DNA of 64,000 nucleotides, from the NCBI RefSeq assembly GCF_007655135.1, contig NC_045127.1:22238199-22302198 (forward strand), written 5' to 3'. Under the pieces are notes generated by a model that ran no database searches, was not told the origin of the DNA, and saw nothing but the letters and a program-made list of their open reading frames with translations. The first letter of the stretch is position 1; the number at the start of each line of letters is the position of its first letter. Source of the DNA: Punica granatum (lineage: Eukaryota; Streptophyta; Magnoliopsida; Myrtales; Lythraceae). The translations under genes were made by a program, and so were the position numbers. This document shows positions 11,319 to 22,788 of this stretch, piece by piece.

Positions 11319-14252
11319 ATGGTTAATATCTTGATAAATATTTGTGGTACTGGAAGATTTATTTTTCAAAAAATGGGTTTGTTCAAAACAAACACCTCGA
11401 GTGCATGTTCTTCTTTTAATCAAAAAATTTCTGAAAAAATATATGCTTTAAATTCCCTCAAAAGGTTATCTGTTTCAGAACGACCCATTCTAAATACGAT
11501 AGTTAGAGAATTTAAATTAGATTCAAAAAGCCTTAGGGAAGATTTCCTAAGCAAAGCAAATGAAGCCAAAAGAAAATGGCTTTACGCGTCATTCACCAAA
11601 AAATATGTCAAATCTCACATTCAAGATAATTGGAGCAGCTTCATGCTGTAAAACCAAACAAACATCTTGTTTTGGGATTGGTTTGAAAAATTCTTTGTAC
11701 AAAAAAGAATGGTCTGTGTAACTTAAAAAACCATAAAGTGGAATCTCGCAAATGTGGATCCGATTGAGTCAACACATCTACCCTTAGGTACCCTTAAAAT
11801 AGTCCATCAAAAGGAGGAAATCAAAGCTTCTCCTTTTAAAAAGAAAGTGGAAGATTCACTCATTGCCAAAGATATCAAAAACATATTTGAGCAAAAAAAT
11901 TTCACAAACCAGTGTCTCTCCACCATAGGATCATAGTTGACCAGGATCGAACAGGAAGTCTCCAAACCTGTAGCTACCCAGGTAGGAACTCCTTGACCAA
12001 GCCAACAGAGATCTTCAATCCCTGATCCTATCAGGAAACCTCCTTTTAAACCCCACGATATCCCCATCTCTAGGACAAAAGAGTTTAACCAGGAGATCGA
12101 GAGAAAAATAAAAAATATTGGAGTGCAAAATGAATCCACTTCTTTGAGCCTGCCTAAAATGGTCATCCCAGACACACCTCTATCAAGAATAGAGCCTGGA
12201 ACCCCATTAAAGACAGCCAAACTAAAGACAGTGGAGTCAGTCGACTCGAATGTCAACGCCATTGAAAAATCAGGAGAAATAAACAAATTAGTGTGGGAGC
12301 GACCCCAAAAGCCCTTCTACACTACCATTTCAGCACCAGACCTAGTGCTAGAAGAAAAACCTAGCATCGTCCAAAATAGGTATAGTGCAAACGCGATCTA
12401 TGAATGGAACATAGATGGCCAGTCTAAATACAACATACTGAGCGTCTTGCAGCAAATGACGATGGTGTCAAATGCTTACAAGACCTAAACCAAATTGTCT
12501 GATCCAACTATAGCACACATGCTCATGGCAGGATTCACTAGTCAATTGAAAGGATGGTGGGATAACTACCTATCACCCTTCCTCCAAAATGAAATCCTGA
12601 CCAGTGTCAAGACAGAAGAAAATGGTGAGATCCTATGGGATGAAAACAATGAAGAAATCCCAGATGCCGTAGCAACCCTAGTCTTTGCCATCTCCCAACA
12701 TTTCATTGGAGATCCTTCTCACCTCAAAGACAAAAACCTAGAGCTGCTGTCAAACCTTAAATACAAAAGGTTGTCTGATTTCAGGCAATACAAAGACACA
12801 TTCCTAACTAGGGTCATGTCTAGGGAGGACTGTAACCAACCGTTTTGGAAAGAAAAGTTCTTAGCAGGTTTGCCAACCTTGTTAGGGGAACAAGTCTGAA
12901 ACGAAATAAAATCCATAAATCATGGCCAGATACCTTACAAAGATCTGAGTTATGGAGAGCTGATCAGCTTCATCCATAAGGAAGGTATCCGGATGTGTAC
13001 TCAGCACAAACTCCAAAAACAATTAAAATTGAAGAAAGCTCAGACCAAGAAAGAACTTGGCATTTTCTAGGTCAACAAAACCAAAACTTGCAGCGGTAGA
13101 TGCAACAAAACATCAAAACAAGGGTCCAAACCTTTCCGCCGCAAAACCCATTTTCCTCCAAAAAGCCCTGATAAAAGTTAGAAAATGACCAATTTTCCAG
13201 AAAAATCTTCTTACAAATGCCTGAAGTGTGGAAAAATGGGTCATACCATGAGGTATTGTTACTTCAACAAAAGGATTCATCAATTGGAAATTGATGAAGA
13301 AGCAAAAAATCAGGTTTACAACCTGTTGTTAGAGTCTTCTGACTCTGATACAGAATCTTCACCTGACAGTGAGGAAGGCCAACAAATGGATGAACTAGGT
13401 TGGTCATCTGATGAAAAGGAGGTAAATGTCTTAACAAAATATCAGGAATTCTTGCTAGAAATAGCAGACCAAATCCCTAATCACCTGTTAAGAAAACAAT
13501 ACCTTGAAAAATTGAAACAGGGAAATCTCGATCAAGAGATAAAAACCCCGAATTACAATCTTTCTAAAATCCTTCAAAGACATGACAAAAGACGAGCTCA
13601 TAAAACCTCGTTCGATGTCCAAAAAGAAGTTGAAAACTTAAGGAATGAAGTGGATTGTATAAAATTAGAACAACAAAGAACTTCTTTGTTGATCGGTCGA
13701 TTAGAAGAGTTAATTATTGAGGTCACAAAACCCTCAATAAACTCTGGTCAAAATCTAATGGACCAAAATGAAAGCCCAAAAGAAGTTTTGGATCAAAATA
13801 AAAAACAGATTGATCAGCAAGAAGCCCTAACCATGGTCGGTGAAATCACTGCCCAGAGATGGTTAATCAAAATCACGCTGATCATAAACCATGATTTGAA
13901 AGTTGATGCAACTGCTCTGTTTGAGACAGGAGCAAATGAAAACTGCATTAACGAACAAATCATCCCTACCAGATTCTATGAGAAAACAACTGAATTACTA
14001 TCCTCGATTAGTGATACCAAGCTTGACATCAGATACAAGTTGAGCCAGGTAGATGTTGAACAAAATAGAGTCAGGTACAAAACATCATTCTTGCTAGTAA
14101 GGAACCTTCACCATAAGGTCATACTAGGCACCCCATTCATTCAGCTGCTGAAACCGTTTCTAGTCACAAACACAGGAATAGAGACGACTAAGCTGAAGAA
14201 CAAAATAAAATTTCATTTCATCTCTGATAAATGTATTTACAAAACAGACTAA
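11319..14252 (+). pseudogene. gag/coat-like and aspartic protease polyprotein with seven in-frame stops
   Basis: One reading frame (all parts in phase) runs from the ATG at 11319 to the stop at 14250-14252. In-frame stops lie at 11649, 11724, 11934, 12486, 12897, 13068 and 13179, with no frameshift. Order: unassigned N-terminal part (11319-12100), a gag/coat domain at about 12370-13000 (YEWNIDG, GWWDNY, HFIGDPSHLKDKN, FWKEKFLAGLPTL), a CCHC knuckle at ~13212 (CLKCGKMGHTMRYC), an acidic Ser/Asp stretch at ~13340, a possible coiled coil at ~13600-13710, and a retropepsin-like domain at ~13840-14200. In the protease the expected catalytic DTGA reads ETGA, so the active Asp is lost; ILGTPFI near the end is the family's second signature. 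RT, which normally follows, is absent. Confidence 0.7.
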
Positions 14253-14620
14253 CAAATTTTGCGCAGGAAATAGCCGTGGAATCTGCTTTCGAGTGGTTAC
14301 ACCATTGGCTATACGAACTGTTGCAAGACGACAGTCTTGAGAAAATACAAAATGATATACAAGACGGAGAAACAGATTGCATGGATTGTATCTTCACCGC
14401 ATACATCCACAACATTTGTGCTCTCATCGATCATCCTGTATCCCCTGTGTTGTGTGCTTACTTTGACAGGCACTGCAAGGACCAACCTCCCTGCGGCAAA
14501 AATCCATGTCATGAGCACATAAACAAGACTCTAAAAACCAAAGATGACTATGAGCTGGTCATTGGTCATCTGGTCTTACAGGAGCCTGTAAGAGTAAATT
14601 TAAACTTACACTTGAGATGA
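14231..14620 (+). CDS. Unassigned Cys/His-rich ORF, 129 aa
   Basis: An uninterrupted frame overlapping the end of the protease frame by 22 bases, in a different phase. The middle and C-terminal half is rich in Cys and His (CMDCIF, then CAYFDRHCKDQPPCGKNPCHEH), which could bind a metal. I recognise no family. It occupies the place where RT would begin in relatives. It is the only frame of the element without a stop, which may be chance or recent constraint. It could also be a fragment of a longer gene acquired by the element. Confidence 0.4.
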   Translation: MYLQNRLTNFAQEIAVESAFEWLHHWLYELLQDDSLEKIQNDIQDGETDCMDCIFTAYIHNICALIDHPVSPVLCAYFDRHCKDQPPCGKNPCHEHINKTLKTKDDYELVIGHLVLQEPVRVNLNLHLR

Positions 14621-14643
14621 CATTTTGTTCACCTTGCAGGAAA

Positions 14644-15723
14644 ATGGCTACTCCCTGGTTTGACCAGGAAGTTGAAGAATCCTCTCCTGAGGACCAAATT
14701 AAATGGGATTTGCCTCTGAACCCAAAGAAGCAATTCTAGATAAACTCCAGTTTTACAAATTGGAGGCCCATTCCCAGGCAACAACTCATCCTGGATAATT
14801 TATGGTCATTCATGAAGAATCCTAAAACCGGTGAGAAAACCATGAATGCATCGGTCCTCCACCTCGAGGATCTATGCAACAACAGGGCATCATTGCAGCA
14901 GGAACTCTGTTTCAAAGATCAACAGCTGCAGCATGAGCTATCCCTCCAAAAGGCTCATACTCGAGAATTCCTTCAAAATAGGTTAGTCGAGTTTGAAAAA
15001 ATTACAGAGTACTTTGTGGAAACACAAAGAGAAAACTATACTCTAAATGAAAAAATAAAAGAGAGTGAAAAAAGGAGAGCTCATCTCAAAAAAGAAAATG
15101 AGTGTTTGAAAAAAGAAATTGAAAAACTCAAAATCGAAAGAATAAAAGTTTTAGAACTTCATGAGTCCTGCCTCATTGAAAAAGACGCTCTTGAAAAAGA
15201 AAGAAAAATCCAGTAGGAACTGGAGTCATCCTCTCTAACCAAAAAATAGTCACATGATCCCTCAAAAAGTGTGACAGAAGACCTCTTTTACAAAATACCC
15301 ACTGAGGTCATCCTCAGCGGAATCTTCCCACAAGTGGGAGAAATCTTGTTTTTATCAAAACTCCCTAGTGACTTAGTCTCAAAAATTTCCAAGATTATCC
15401 ACCAGGATTTTTCTGCAAAAATGATTTCTTTTTTCAAAAGGATCCTTCAGTTTTGCGACTCTTCTAAAAAAGGAACTGGCGGATGGTTTTGGAATTGGGA
15501 AAGAAAAAATAGTTTTCAAAATGATTTTTCAAAACCTTGCAGCTTGCATAATCAGGATGATACTTTTGAAAGAGCTGATATCTTGATGATGGATGGATGC
15601 AGGCATATTCTGGATTTCTCCATACCCAGAATAAACTTTTATGTTTTCCCTCTAAAAAATTGTTTTAATAAACACCATTTTGATCTTTGTGAACTACTGG
15701 AGTACGGATTCTCAAATCTATGA
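14644..15723 (+). pseudogene. Unassigned coiled-coil ORF, ~360 codons with three stops
   Basis: One frame from ATG 14644 to the stop at 15721-15723, broken by stops at 14737, 15214 and 15247, without frameshift. An acidic N-terminus (MATPWFDQEVEESSPEDQ) is followed at ~14860-15216 by a strong coiled coil: heptads rich in Leu/Ile with Glu and Lys, e.g. LKKENECLKKEIEKLKIER. The C-terminal ~150 residues (15271-15723) form a globular-looking part with many aromatic and Cys residues. The sequence TTGCAG just before the ATG resembles a 3' splice site, so this ORF may have been read from a spliced mRNA; that is inference. No family recognised. Confidence 0.45.
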
Positions 15724-15858
15724 TCCTAAAACCAGAAGATGCACACAAGATTGAGTTCCAATCCCTTTTCAGGACAAATGCTTGGAGCTTAATCACAAAT
15801 GCTTTGAGGCGATCTGCTTGCCTCTCCATCAAAATAGAGTCCTCTCCACCCGAGTGGA

Positions 15859-15886
15859 TTTTATATATATATATATATATATATAT
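15859..15886. repeat. (TA)n microsatellite
   Basis: An AT dinucleotide run that marks the approximate right edge of the gag-protease element. Confidence 0.9.
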
Positions 15887-15890
15887 TCTC

Positions 15891-18800
15891 AAACTTTTTT
15901 ATGGCAATTAGGTGCAATGTATGTTCATGTCAACTTGCACACTTCGATCAGTGTATCTGCTTGGAGACAAGTCAAAAACAGTGGACCGAGGATTGCCTTA
16001 GAAAATCTTTTTTTTGGTTTTTGATTACATTACCTTAGAGAATTTAGAAGGATAAATATCTATATTCTTATCCCGAAATTAATTCAAATCTAAATTATTA
16101 CATTTTTTTTCTAGAGAAAAATGCTAACTCCTCTTAGACAATCAATTTTATAATTCTTCTAACAATTTAAAGATGACACATGACGGGTTTTTAATTACTA
16201 CAATTATTTAATACTGCTCTCTCTTTTACATTTTTATTTTTTCCAAGTTTGTCTTGTGCCTATTAAGAAAGTCTTGTGTGTAATAAGTACACCATGTGAA
16301 GTGTGTAATAAGTACACCATGTGAAACTATATGACAAGACTCAACAAAATAAACAGTATAGTGTCTCAAATTTGTGTCCATTTGTATTAATGTATTTAAC
16401 ATCAATTGGCCTGTGATACATAGCTTGCGGCATGCTCATTATATACAAGACATTCTCAACGGGGATTAGAAGAGTCTAGCTTTCTTCCACTGCTTGCTAA
16501 CAGAAGACACACCAAACTTCAAGGAAAATGAAAAATACCAATCCAAAATTCTGAACCGATGCAATTCGATTCAGTTTAATATCGAACTGAATTTGGTACG
16601 TTCACGGATGAGATTGAGCATCGACGGGAAGATGTATGATCGAAAATATAGATAGTCAAACTATGAAGGGTGAATGTTAAACCAAAAGAATTTAAGACAC
16701 GTGTAAAATTATTATATTAAGTAAAGAGATCTGACGACAAGGAATAAAACAACTGCAATGGATGTTTTTTTGGTGTCAACTGTTGTAACATCATCCTATG
16801 TAATTAGCATATTATTGATAGAGAAAATTGAGTGAATAAATTTTATAATTTTTATAATAAATTTGCAAATGACGGTCAGAAATCTGCGTATCTGTAGTTA
16901 AATATTGTATCCCACATTGGCTTTTTGTTAAATAATTGTCTCCTTTGGTTGGGTAGGATTTCACCATATATTATTGCCCCAAAGGAGGACACAAATTCTT
17001 TAACTCCTTATTTTAAACTTGATCTTTCACAATCTTTAGATCATTTCAGTAATATTGGAAAAACGTACTCGATGGATCGGGCAAGTGTTCCGACTAAATA
17101 CAAAATTTGGTGTGTCAAGATGTTAACTAAATGAGTCATGGGAGAAAGCAGGAGCTATTAGAGCATTCAAATCGACACAATTCAGACGGTTTTAACTTTT
17201 AACTGGACTTTCTACTACTTGCTACTAATTGAAGGCGTGTGCTTCTTTTGAGGAAGCCACTTCGCAGCTCACTCTAATGCTTGTTTAGTGGACAATGAGT
17301 GAAGCACGTTAGCCCCTTTAGAGAGGAGTTTAGGATTTCACTGGTAAAAATCAAACCTATATGTAAGTAATCGAAAAAAAAAAATCAAAGTTACATTATC
17401 TTAAGTTCAAAATTTAGGACGATTTCGTCAAATCAAACATTCTTTCTTTAAATTTATATGATGAACGTATATCCTTCAATATCCTTTTTCCTATCAATAT
17501 AATAATTTACTTCAAGTTGACCAGTATATATTGCTCCAAATTAGGGCAACGGATATTTTTAATTAGCTCCCCCACTTAAAATCTTGTTATACCAAATTCC
17601 AGAGCAGTAAATATTGATCGTGTAATAATGGAGTATGTAAGTCCTTGTATGTATTCTTACTTAGGGCAATAAAATAATCTTGACAGATTAAATCTTACAC
17701 GATCTCGCCGGCCAAAAAGAAAAATCTTATAAAAAAAAGAGAAGAAAGGAAAAAAAAAAAAGACAGCTCACTTGAGATCAAGTGCACCATAGACAATGCC
17801 CTTCAAGATATGACCACGTTATTAATTATTGTGAAAATAATTGTGGACAACCATCGTCCTAGCCCTTTTTTTTTTTTTTAATAAGTAACCATCGTCCTAG
17901 CTAGTACATGGAACATAGTATATACGTTGGACTATTATCTTTTTACCTAGTGTGGTTGGAATGGGCATATATCCATTTAATTTGCCTGAATTACATATAA
18001 GGAATTTAATTAGTCAAACAACCTTAATAGCTGTCGGGTAGTACACATATATACAGTAAACATCTGTAATACAGACGGATCGAGGATTCATATAATTGAA
18101 AGGGAATGTACGTACGTACGTGTCGATAGGGCCAAAGGTCTATGTGTCCTAATTAATAGCTAGATACCCATAACAGAAATTTGTACGCCGCATATTACAG
18201 TAGGTGTCACCGGCAAGGGAAATTCTTGGGTTTCAGCCACGGGCAAGTACAAAACCATGCAAAAGTTCAGCGTTTTGCACAAAAATATTTTGTAGAAACT
18301 ATACAAAATGTTTTTGTACAAAATTCAAAACTTTTGTACAATAAAAGTAGGTATTGTGTAAATTTTCTATTACGAAACCCATGATTAAATTTTTAACCAC
18401 AGAATCGAAATATTGTCAATCAGCCATTACTCTTGTAAGAGTAAGCCGTGACTAAATTTTCAGCCACGACACCAAAACATTGTCCCACCGGTAAAAAGAA
18501 AAAAGCCATGTTTTCTGTCCAAAGACTCCAAACCATCGTACGTACTGTCGGGGACTGTACATGTTCAGTTCAATTTAATTATTTTTTCTCCCGTTTGTTG
18601 TTATTCTGTTTTAATCATTTTCTTTTTCTTTGTTTATTTCCCATCCGGTACCATTACTTGTTTTTTCTGTTCCATTCTCTTGTCCAATATTCTATTAGAG
18701 AAAATGCAAGCTTTAACCTTCAAGTTTAGATGCTTCGCAATTTTATCCTAATTCTCTCTCTCTCTTTCTCAATCATAGCCTTGAAAAAAACAAAAGTACT

Positions 18801-19505
18801 TTCAAAAAGATTAACATACTGAAAGAGGATGAAAGATCGAAGAGCGAGAGAAGGGGCGATGGGGCCTGCCTGATTTCAAGCACCAATCATGCAAGCGATT
18901 GAGATCGTCTATGAACTTTTTTATTGTCGCACTATTCACGAATAGAAAAAGTAGGGCAAAGTCGACCACCATCAACCCATAGTCACCAAAGTTTCGCTAA
19001 TGGCCTCATTTCCATGATATTGTCAGCTTTCATACTTCCATAGAAATATTTTATGTGAAATTTAAACTCTCATATTACTAGTAAAATTCATTAATTGGTC
19101 GTACAATTTATCTTTTGTATCACACTTTGTGATTCTGGAAGAAAATTTTAGTACACATATTCCTCTATTCTGACACATGATAATCTACAATGTCCATATG
19201 AATATTAGACTCTTTAATAATGATGTGGACATGAAAGCCAAGAAAAATCTTTATGTGAATTGTAATTGTGGATTAAGTTGGACAGGAATTACAAAATTTT
19301 AGGATCCCTCAATAAACAACCCGGAAAGTATAACATATCTCTAAACTAACGAACACCTCTACCTACCAACGAAAAGAAAAGTCACGAACTCCTCTTTTTA
19401 TTTGCAAAGACGATTGGAATTATTATTATTATTTTTTAAATGTACCCTCATATCCTTAAATCCAACGAACCCTAATTAATTTAGTTCGAGCCGGGTCGGC
19501 TCATC
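15891..19505. other. Non-coding spacer with small repeats
   Basis: No gene seen. It contains a perfect 25-bp tandem duplication (16276-16325) and a GTAC microsatellite near 18109-18122. Two ~45-bp related units at 18379 and 18447 (period 68) carry TGA(T/C)TAAATTTT and AACCAC/AGCCAC motifs like those in DNA-transposon subterminal repeats. That last assignment is weak. Confidence 0.5.
16276..16325. repeat. 25-bp perfect tandem duplication
   Basis: 16276-16300 and 16301-16325 are identical (GTGTGTAATAAGTACACC...). Local slippage or double-strand repair product. Confidence 0.9.
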
Positions 19506-19524
19506 GTTCACTACAGGAAAAGTG

Positions 19525-19899
19525 TGTCGCGGATTAGAAAAGAGAAAAGGGGGTCAATTGTAATAAAATGGAATGTCGTGGGTTAGAAAGAGGAGAAAGG
19601 GGGTCAAATTGTAACAAAAAGAGAAGGATGGATGAAAATAGAAACCAATATAAGAATAGGGGTGTATTTCATAGAGTTTGACTCAGTTAGTTACGAGAGG
19701 CATAAGAGACGTGAGGCAGTGATTCCTTGTATAAAAGGACATTGATGTAATCGCTGGATATATCTAGGAATGAAGAAATCTGCTTTTCTGCTGTTTCTCT
19801 AATCATCTTATTCTTTTATGCTCTCCTTTTTCTTCTCTCGGCCTTCCCTCCTTCTCTACATCTGTCTGGCTCTCTTCTCCATTGGTTCAGTTTATCACA
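19525..19899 (+). repeat. 5' LTR of the Ty3 chromovirus
   Basis: Starts TGTCGCGG and ends ATCACA. It contains a TATA-like stretch in TGTATAAAAGGA at ~19730. It matches the 3' LTR pieces at 23607-23823 and 28377-28534. Confidence 0.88.
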
Positions 19900-19901
19900 A
19901 G

Positions 19902-19913
19902 TGGTATCAGAGC
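19902..19913 (+). promoter_or_regulatory. Primer binding site, initiator Met-tRNA
   Basis: A perfect TGGTATCAGAGC two bases after the 5' LTR of the Ty3 element. Confidence 0.9.
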
Positions 19914-19929
19914 CACTTTCTTGGCAACC

Positions 19930-20727
19930 ATGGCAACGGGGATTCGCAATCAGGAGATGAACAAGCTAGCTGTTGCAGTGGAAGAGCAAGACAAGGCAAT
20001 GGTTGAGCTCAAGAATCACACTAGCAGCCGTATAGATCAACTCACATAGATGATTAGTGGACTTAACTTGCAGCAGAATCAATTAATGGCACAACTACAG
20101 TCGAGTAAGTCTTCTGAGTCACCTTCTCCATCGACGAATGGCTTAGAAGAGGGGCATTACTCCACTACCACTAGAATTGGCAAGCTTGAATTTCCTAGAT
20201 TATGTGGTAATGGGTTTAAGGACTGGTTGTATCGGTGTAAGCAGTTTTCTGAAGTGGATAAGACCCCTGATGATGTCAAGGTGAAACTGGTGGCTATCCA
20301 CCTTGAGGGAGGGGCTCTATAATGGCACTAGGCTTTTGTGAGATCATTGGGATTAGAAGGGAAGACGGTGAATTGGAGTGGGTATGTGATTACAGTAGTA
20401 TCGAGTTTTGGTGACTCGGGGTATGAAGACCCTATGGCTGATCTAAAAAACCTGAGGCAGGTTGGGTGTGTGCAATATTACATGACTGAATTTGATGCAT
20501 TGCTGAACAAGGTTACAATCACTGAATCTGATGTCCTTAGCCATTTTCTGGGGGGATTAAAAATTGAAATCCAATTACCCATTCGTATGTTCCACCCCAC
20601 CACATTAATCCAAGCCTACTCCCTAGCCAAATTACAAGAGTCTACCTATACAGCCCTCCACAAACCCGATTCCCCTGTCCCTAAACTGCATAACATCTTC
20701 GCCAGTAGCAGCCACACACTCTCCTAG
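19930..20727 (+). pseudogene. gag: Ty3 gag, broken
   Basis: The ATG at 19930 has a strong plant start context (CAACCATGGC). The frame runs 19930-20727 with in-frame stops at 20047, 20320 and 20329. It contains a coiled N-terminus, then the retrotransposon gag domain (KLEFPRLCGNGFKDWLYRC, DDVKVKLVAIHLEGGAL, QVGCVQYYMTEFDALL). The stops at 20320 and 20329 flank Trp-His exactly where relatives have two Gln codons, so C-to-T change explains them. A frameshift separates it from the nucleocapsid. Confidence 0.85.
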
Positions 20728-20818
20728 AACACCCCAACAAACACACCCTAAAGGCAATCCACTTATCACCCACAGAAACATCTCGACAACCAACCACAAG
20801 GGCATAGGCAACGGGCTG

Positions 20819-22090
20819 TTGCCTCTGCCAATCCTTGCTCCCCAAAGAAACATACAACATAGCCGTCCCCACAAAACCCTGACTCAGAAGGAGATGAATG
20901 AAAGAAGGGCTAAGAATCTTTGTTTTCGGTGCGAGGAGAAGTTTGTACCTGGGCACAAATGTTCGAGAAGACAAACCTTCCTTATTAAAGTAGAAGCAGT
21001 AGAAGAGGATCAAGAAGTGGCAACGGAGGATGAGCAGGAAGAGGCACCACCTCCTCAGATATCCTTGCATGCCCTCTTGGGTACTCGAAGTTTTTTTACC
21101 ATGAGGGTAGTTAGAACAGTGGACAAACGACTGGTGCACATTTTAGTGGACTCTGGTAGCACACACAACTTTTTGAATGAAGAGGTAGGAAGGAAGTAAG
21201 ACTGCCCAACTGAGCTAATGTCGACAGTGAAGGTGGCAATAGCCAATGGAAATGAACTGAAGTGTGAGAGGGTGTGCAAGAAGTTCGGGTAGAGGATGTA
21301 GGGCAGGGAGTATGAGGCTGACATATTATTACTGCCTCTGGAAAGTTATGATATAGTCCTAGGAGTACAATGGCTATCTACTTTGGGAGACATACAATGG
21401 AATTTCAAGGAGCTGTAGATGAAATTTGTGGTAAGAGGTAAGGAGAGTGTACTGCAAGGGAGTAACTCCGAGGAGCTCAAAACCATCAGGGAGGAACAAA
21501 TGGAGAAGCTGTTGCAAAAGAGATATCAACTAGCCAAGGTGCAACTCCGCACGCTAGAATTGGCTTGTACCAACAAGGTATAGCTCAGTAGCAGTGAAGA
21601 TTATCAGAAGGCACCTGAACTTGAACCTCTACTAAAAGAACTCGAAGATATTTTCAGGGAACCTAAGGGCCTACCTCCCAAAAGGCCACAGGATCACAGG
21701 ATTCCACTTAAGGAAGGGGCCCAACCAGTAAACATCAGGCCCTATAGGTACCCCGCACTACAAAAGGATGTCATTGAGAAGATGACAAGAGAAATGATGG
21801 AGTCAGGAATTATACAACCCAGCCACAACCCATTTTCATCTCCTGTAGTGTTAGTGAAGAAGAAAGACAGCTCGTGGAGGATGTGTGTGGATTACAGGAG
21901 TCTTAGCAGCCTGACTATTAAGGACAAGTTTCCTATTCCCCTGGTGGAAAAATTGCTAGATGAGCTACATGGGTCATCTATATTTTCGAAAATTGACCTA
22001 AGATCAGGAATCAACAGATCAGGATGCATGAAACATATGTGCACAAGACAGCTTTCAGGACTCATGAAGTGCACTACGAGTTCCTGGTGA
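20819..22090 (+). pseudogene. pol: Ty3 nucleocapsid, protease and first half of RT, broken
   Basis: One phase contains a CCHC knuckle at ~20924 (CFRCEEKFVPGHKC) and an acidic linker. The protease active site HILVDSGSTHNFL is at ~21136. The RT fingers follow (ESGIIQPSHNPFSSPVVLVKKKD, WRMCVDYRSLS, SIFSKIDLRSG with the first catalytic Asp). Stops lie at about 21197, 21291, 21300, 21417 and 21582; nearly all are TAG or TAA where CAG or CAA would fit. A small indel near 22010 shifts the rest of RT to another frame. Confidence 0.87.
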
Positions 22091-22788
22091 CGCCCTTTGG
22101 GCTCACTAATGCACCCTCAACCTTTCAAGGCCTGATGAATGAGGTGTTCAGATCCCACCTTAGGAAGTTTGTCCTAGTTTTCTTTGACAACATCTTGGTT
22201 TTTAGCCAAGATTGGCATAAACACATGGAACATCTAAGGAAGGTTTTTTCCTTGCTCATGAAAAACTCCCTATTCGCAGAACTATCCAAGTATAGCTTTG
22301 GGGAAGATAAGGTGGAATATTTAGGGCATTATGTATCAGCTACAAGGGTATCAACAAACCCTAAAAAGCTAAGGGCAGTGCAAGAATGGCCTATTCCCAC
22401 GACTGTGAAGCAGCTGAGGGGGTTATTGGGTCTCACAAGCTATTACAAAAGATTTGTGAAGGTCTATGGGAGTATCAGTAAACAACTTACTGACATTCTG
22501 AAGGACTCTTTTTTGTGGAATAAGGTAGCTCAGGAAACCTTCAAGAAACTCAAGAATGCTATGACATCTACGCCTGTGCTAGCACTACCTGACTTTTTAA
22601 AGGAGTTTGTAATAGAGACTGATGCCTCAGGGGCAGGAATTGGGGCTGTGTTGCAATAGGAGGGACATCCTATAGCATATATCAGCAAAATACTGGCTCC
22701 CATACACCAATCACTCTCAGTCTATGAATGAGAACTCTTTGCCATTCTGTATGCAATCAAGAAATGGAATCACTACCTACAAGGAGTA
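22024..22788 (+). pseudogene. pol: Ty3 RT palm/thumb and start of RNase H, broken
   Basis: Frame 22024-22659 continues RT (TPFGLTNAPSTFQ, then VFFDNILVFS). The RT active site, normally YVDD or FxDD, reads FFDN, so the second catalytic Asp is lost. The thumb (VQEWPIPTTVKQLRGLLGL) and the start of RNase H (FVIETDASGAGIGAVLQ) follow. After a TAG at 22657 the same frame goes on (EGHPIAYISK, LFAILYAIKKW) until about 22788, where it jumps straight into the integrase core. Confidence 0.87.

Larger units (their letters stand above)
9691..15890 (+). mobile_element. Caulimovirid-like / Ty3-like gag-protease retroelement lacking RT
   Basis: One unit is visible: a regulatory region (9.96-10.7 kb), a Met-tRNA primer site (10708), a leader, a 2.9-kb gag/coat-protease frame, and two more ORFs. 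No reverse transcriptase, RNase H or integrase motif is found between the protease and 15.9 kb. The gag segment resembles plant retroelement or pararetrovirus-type coat regions (YEWNIDG, GFTSQLKGWWDNY and HFIGDPSHLKDKN). No 3' LTR copy is seen, so it may be an integrated circular-genome relic (endogenous caulimovirid) or an LTR element with its 3' end lost. The right limit near the TA repeat is approximate. Confidence 0.6.

Noticed and set aside
18181..18500. Possible CACTA or Harbinger fragment with AGCCACG motifs
   Set aside because: Two related units can be seen but no terminal repeat or target duplication; reported only as a weak repeat.
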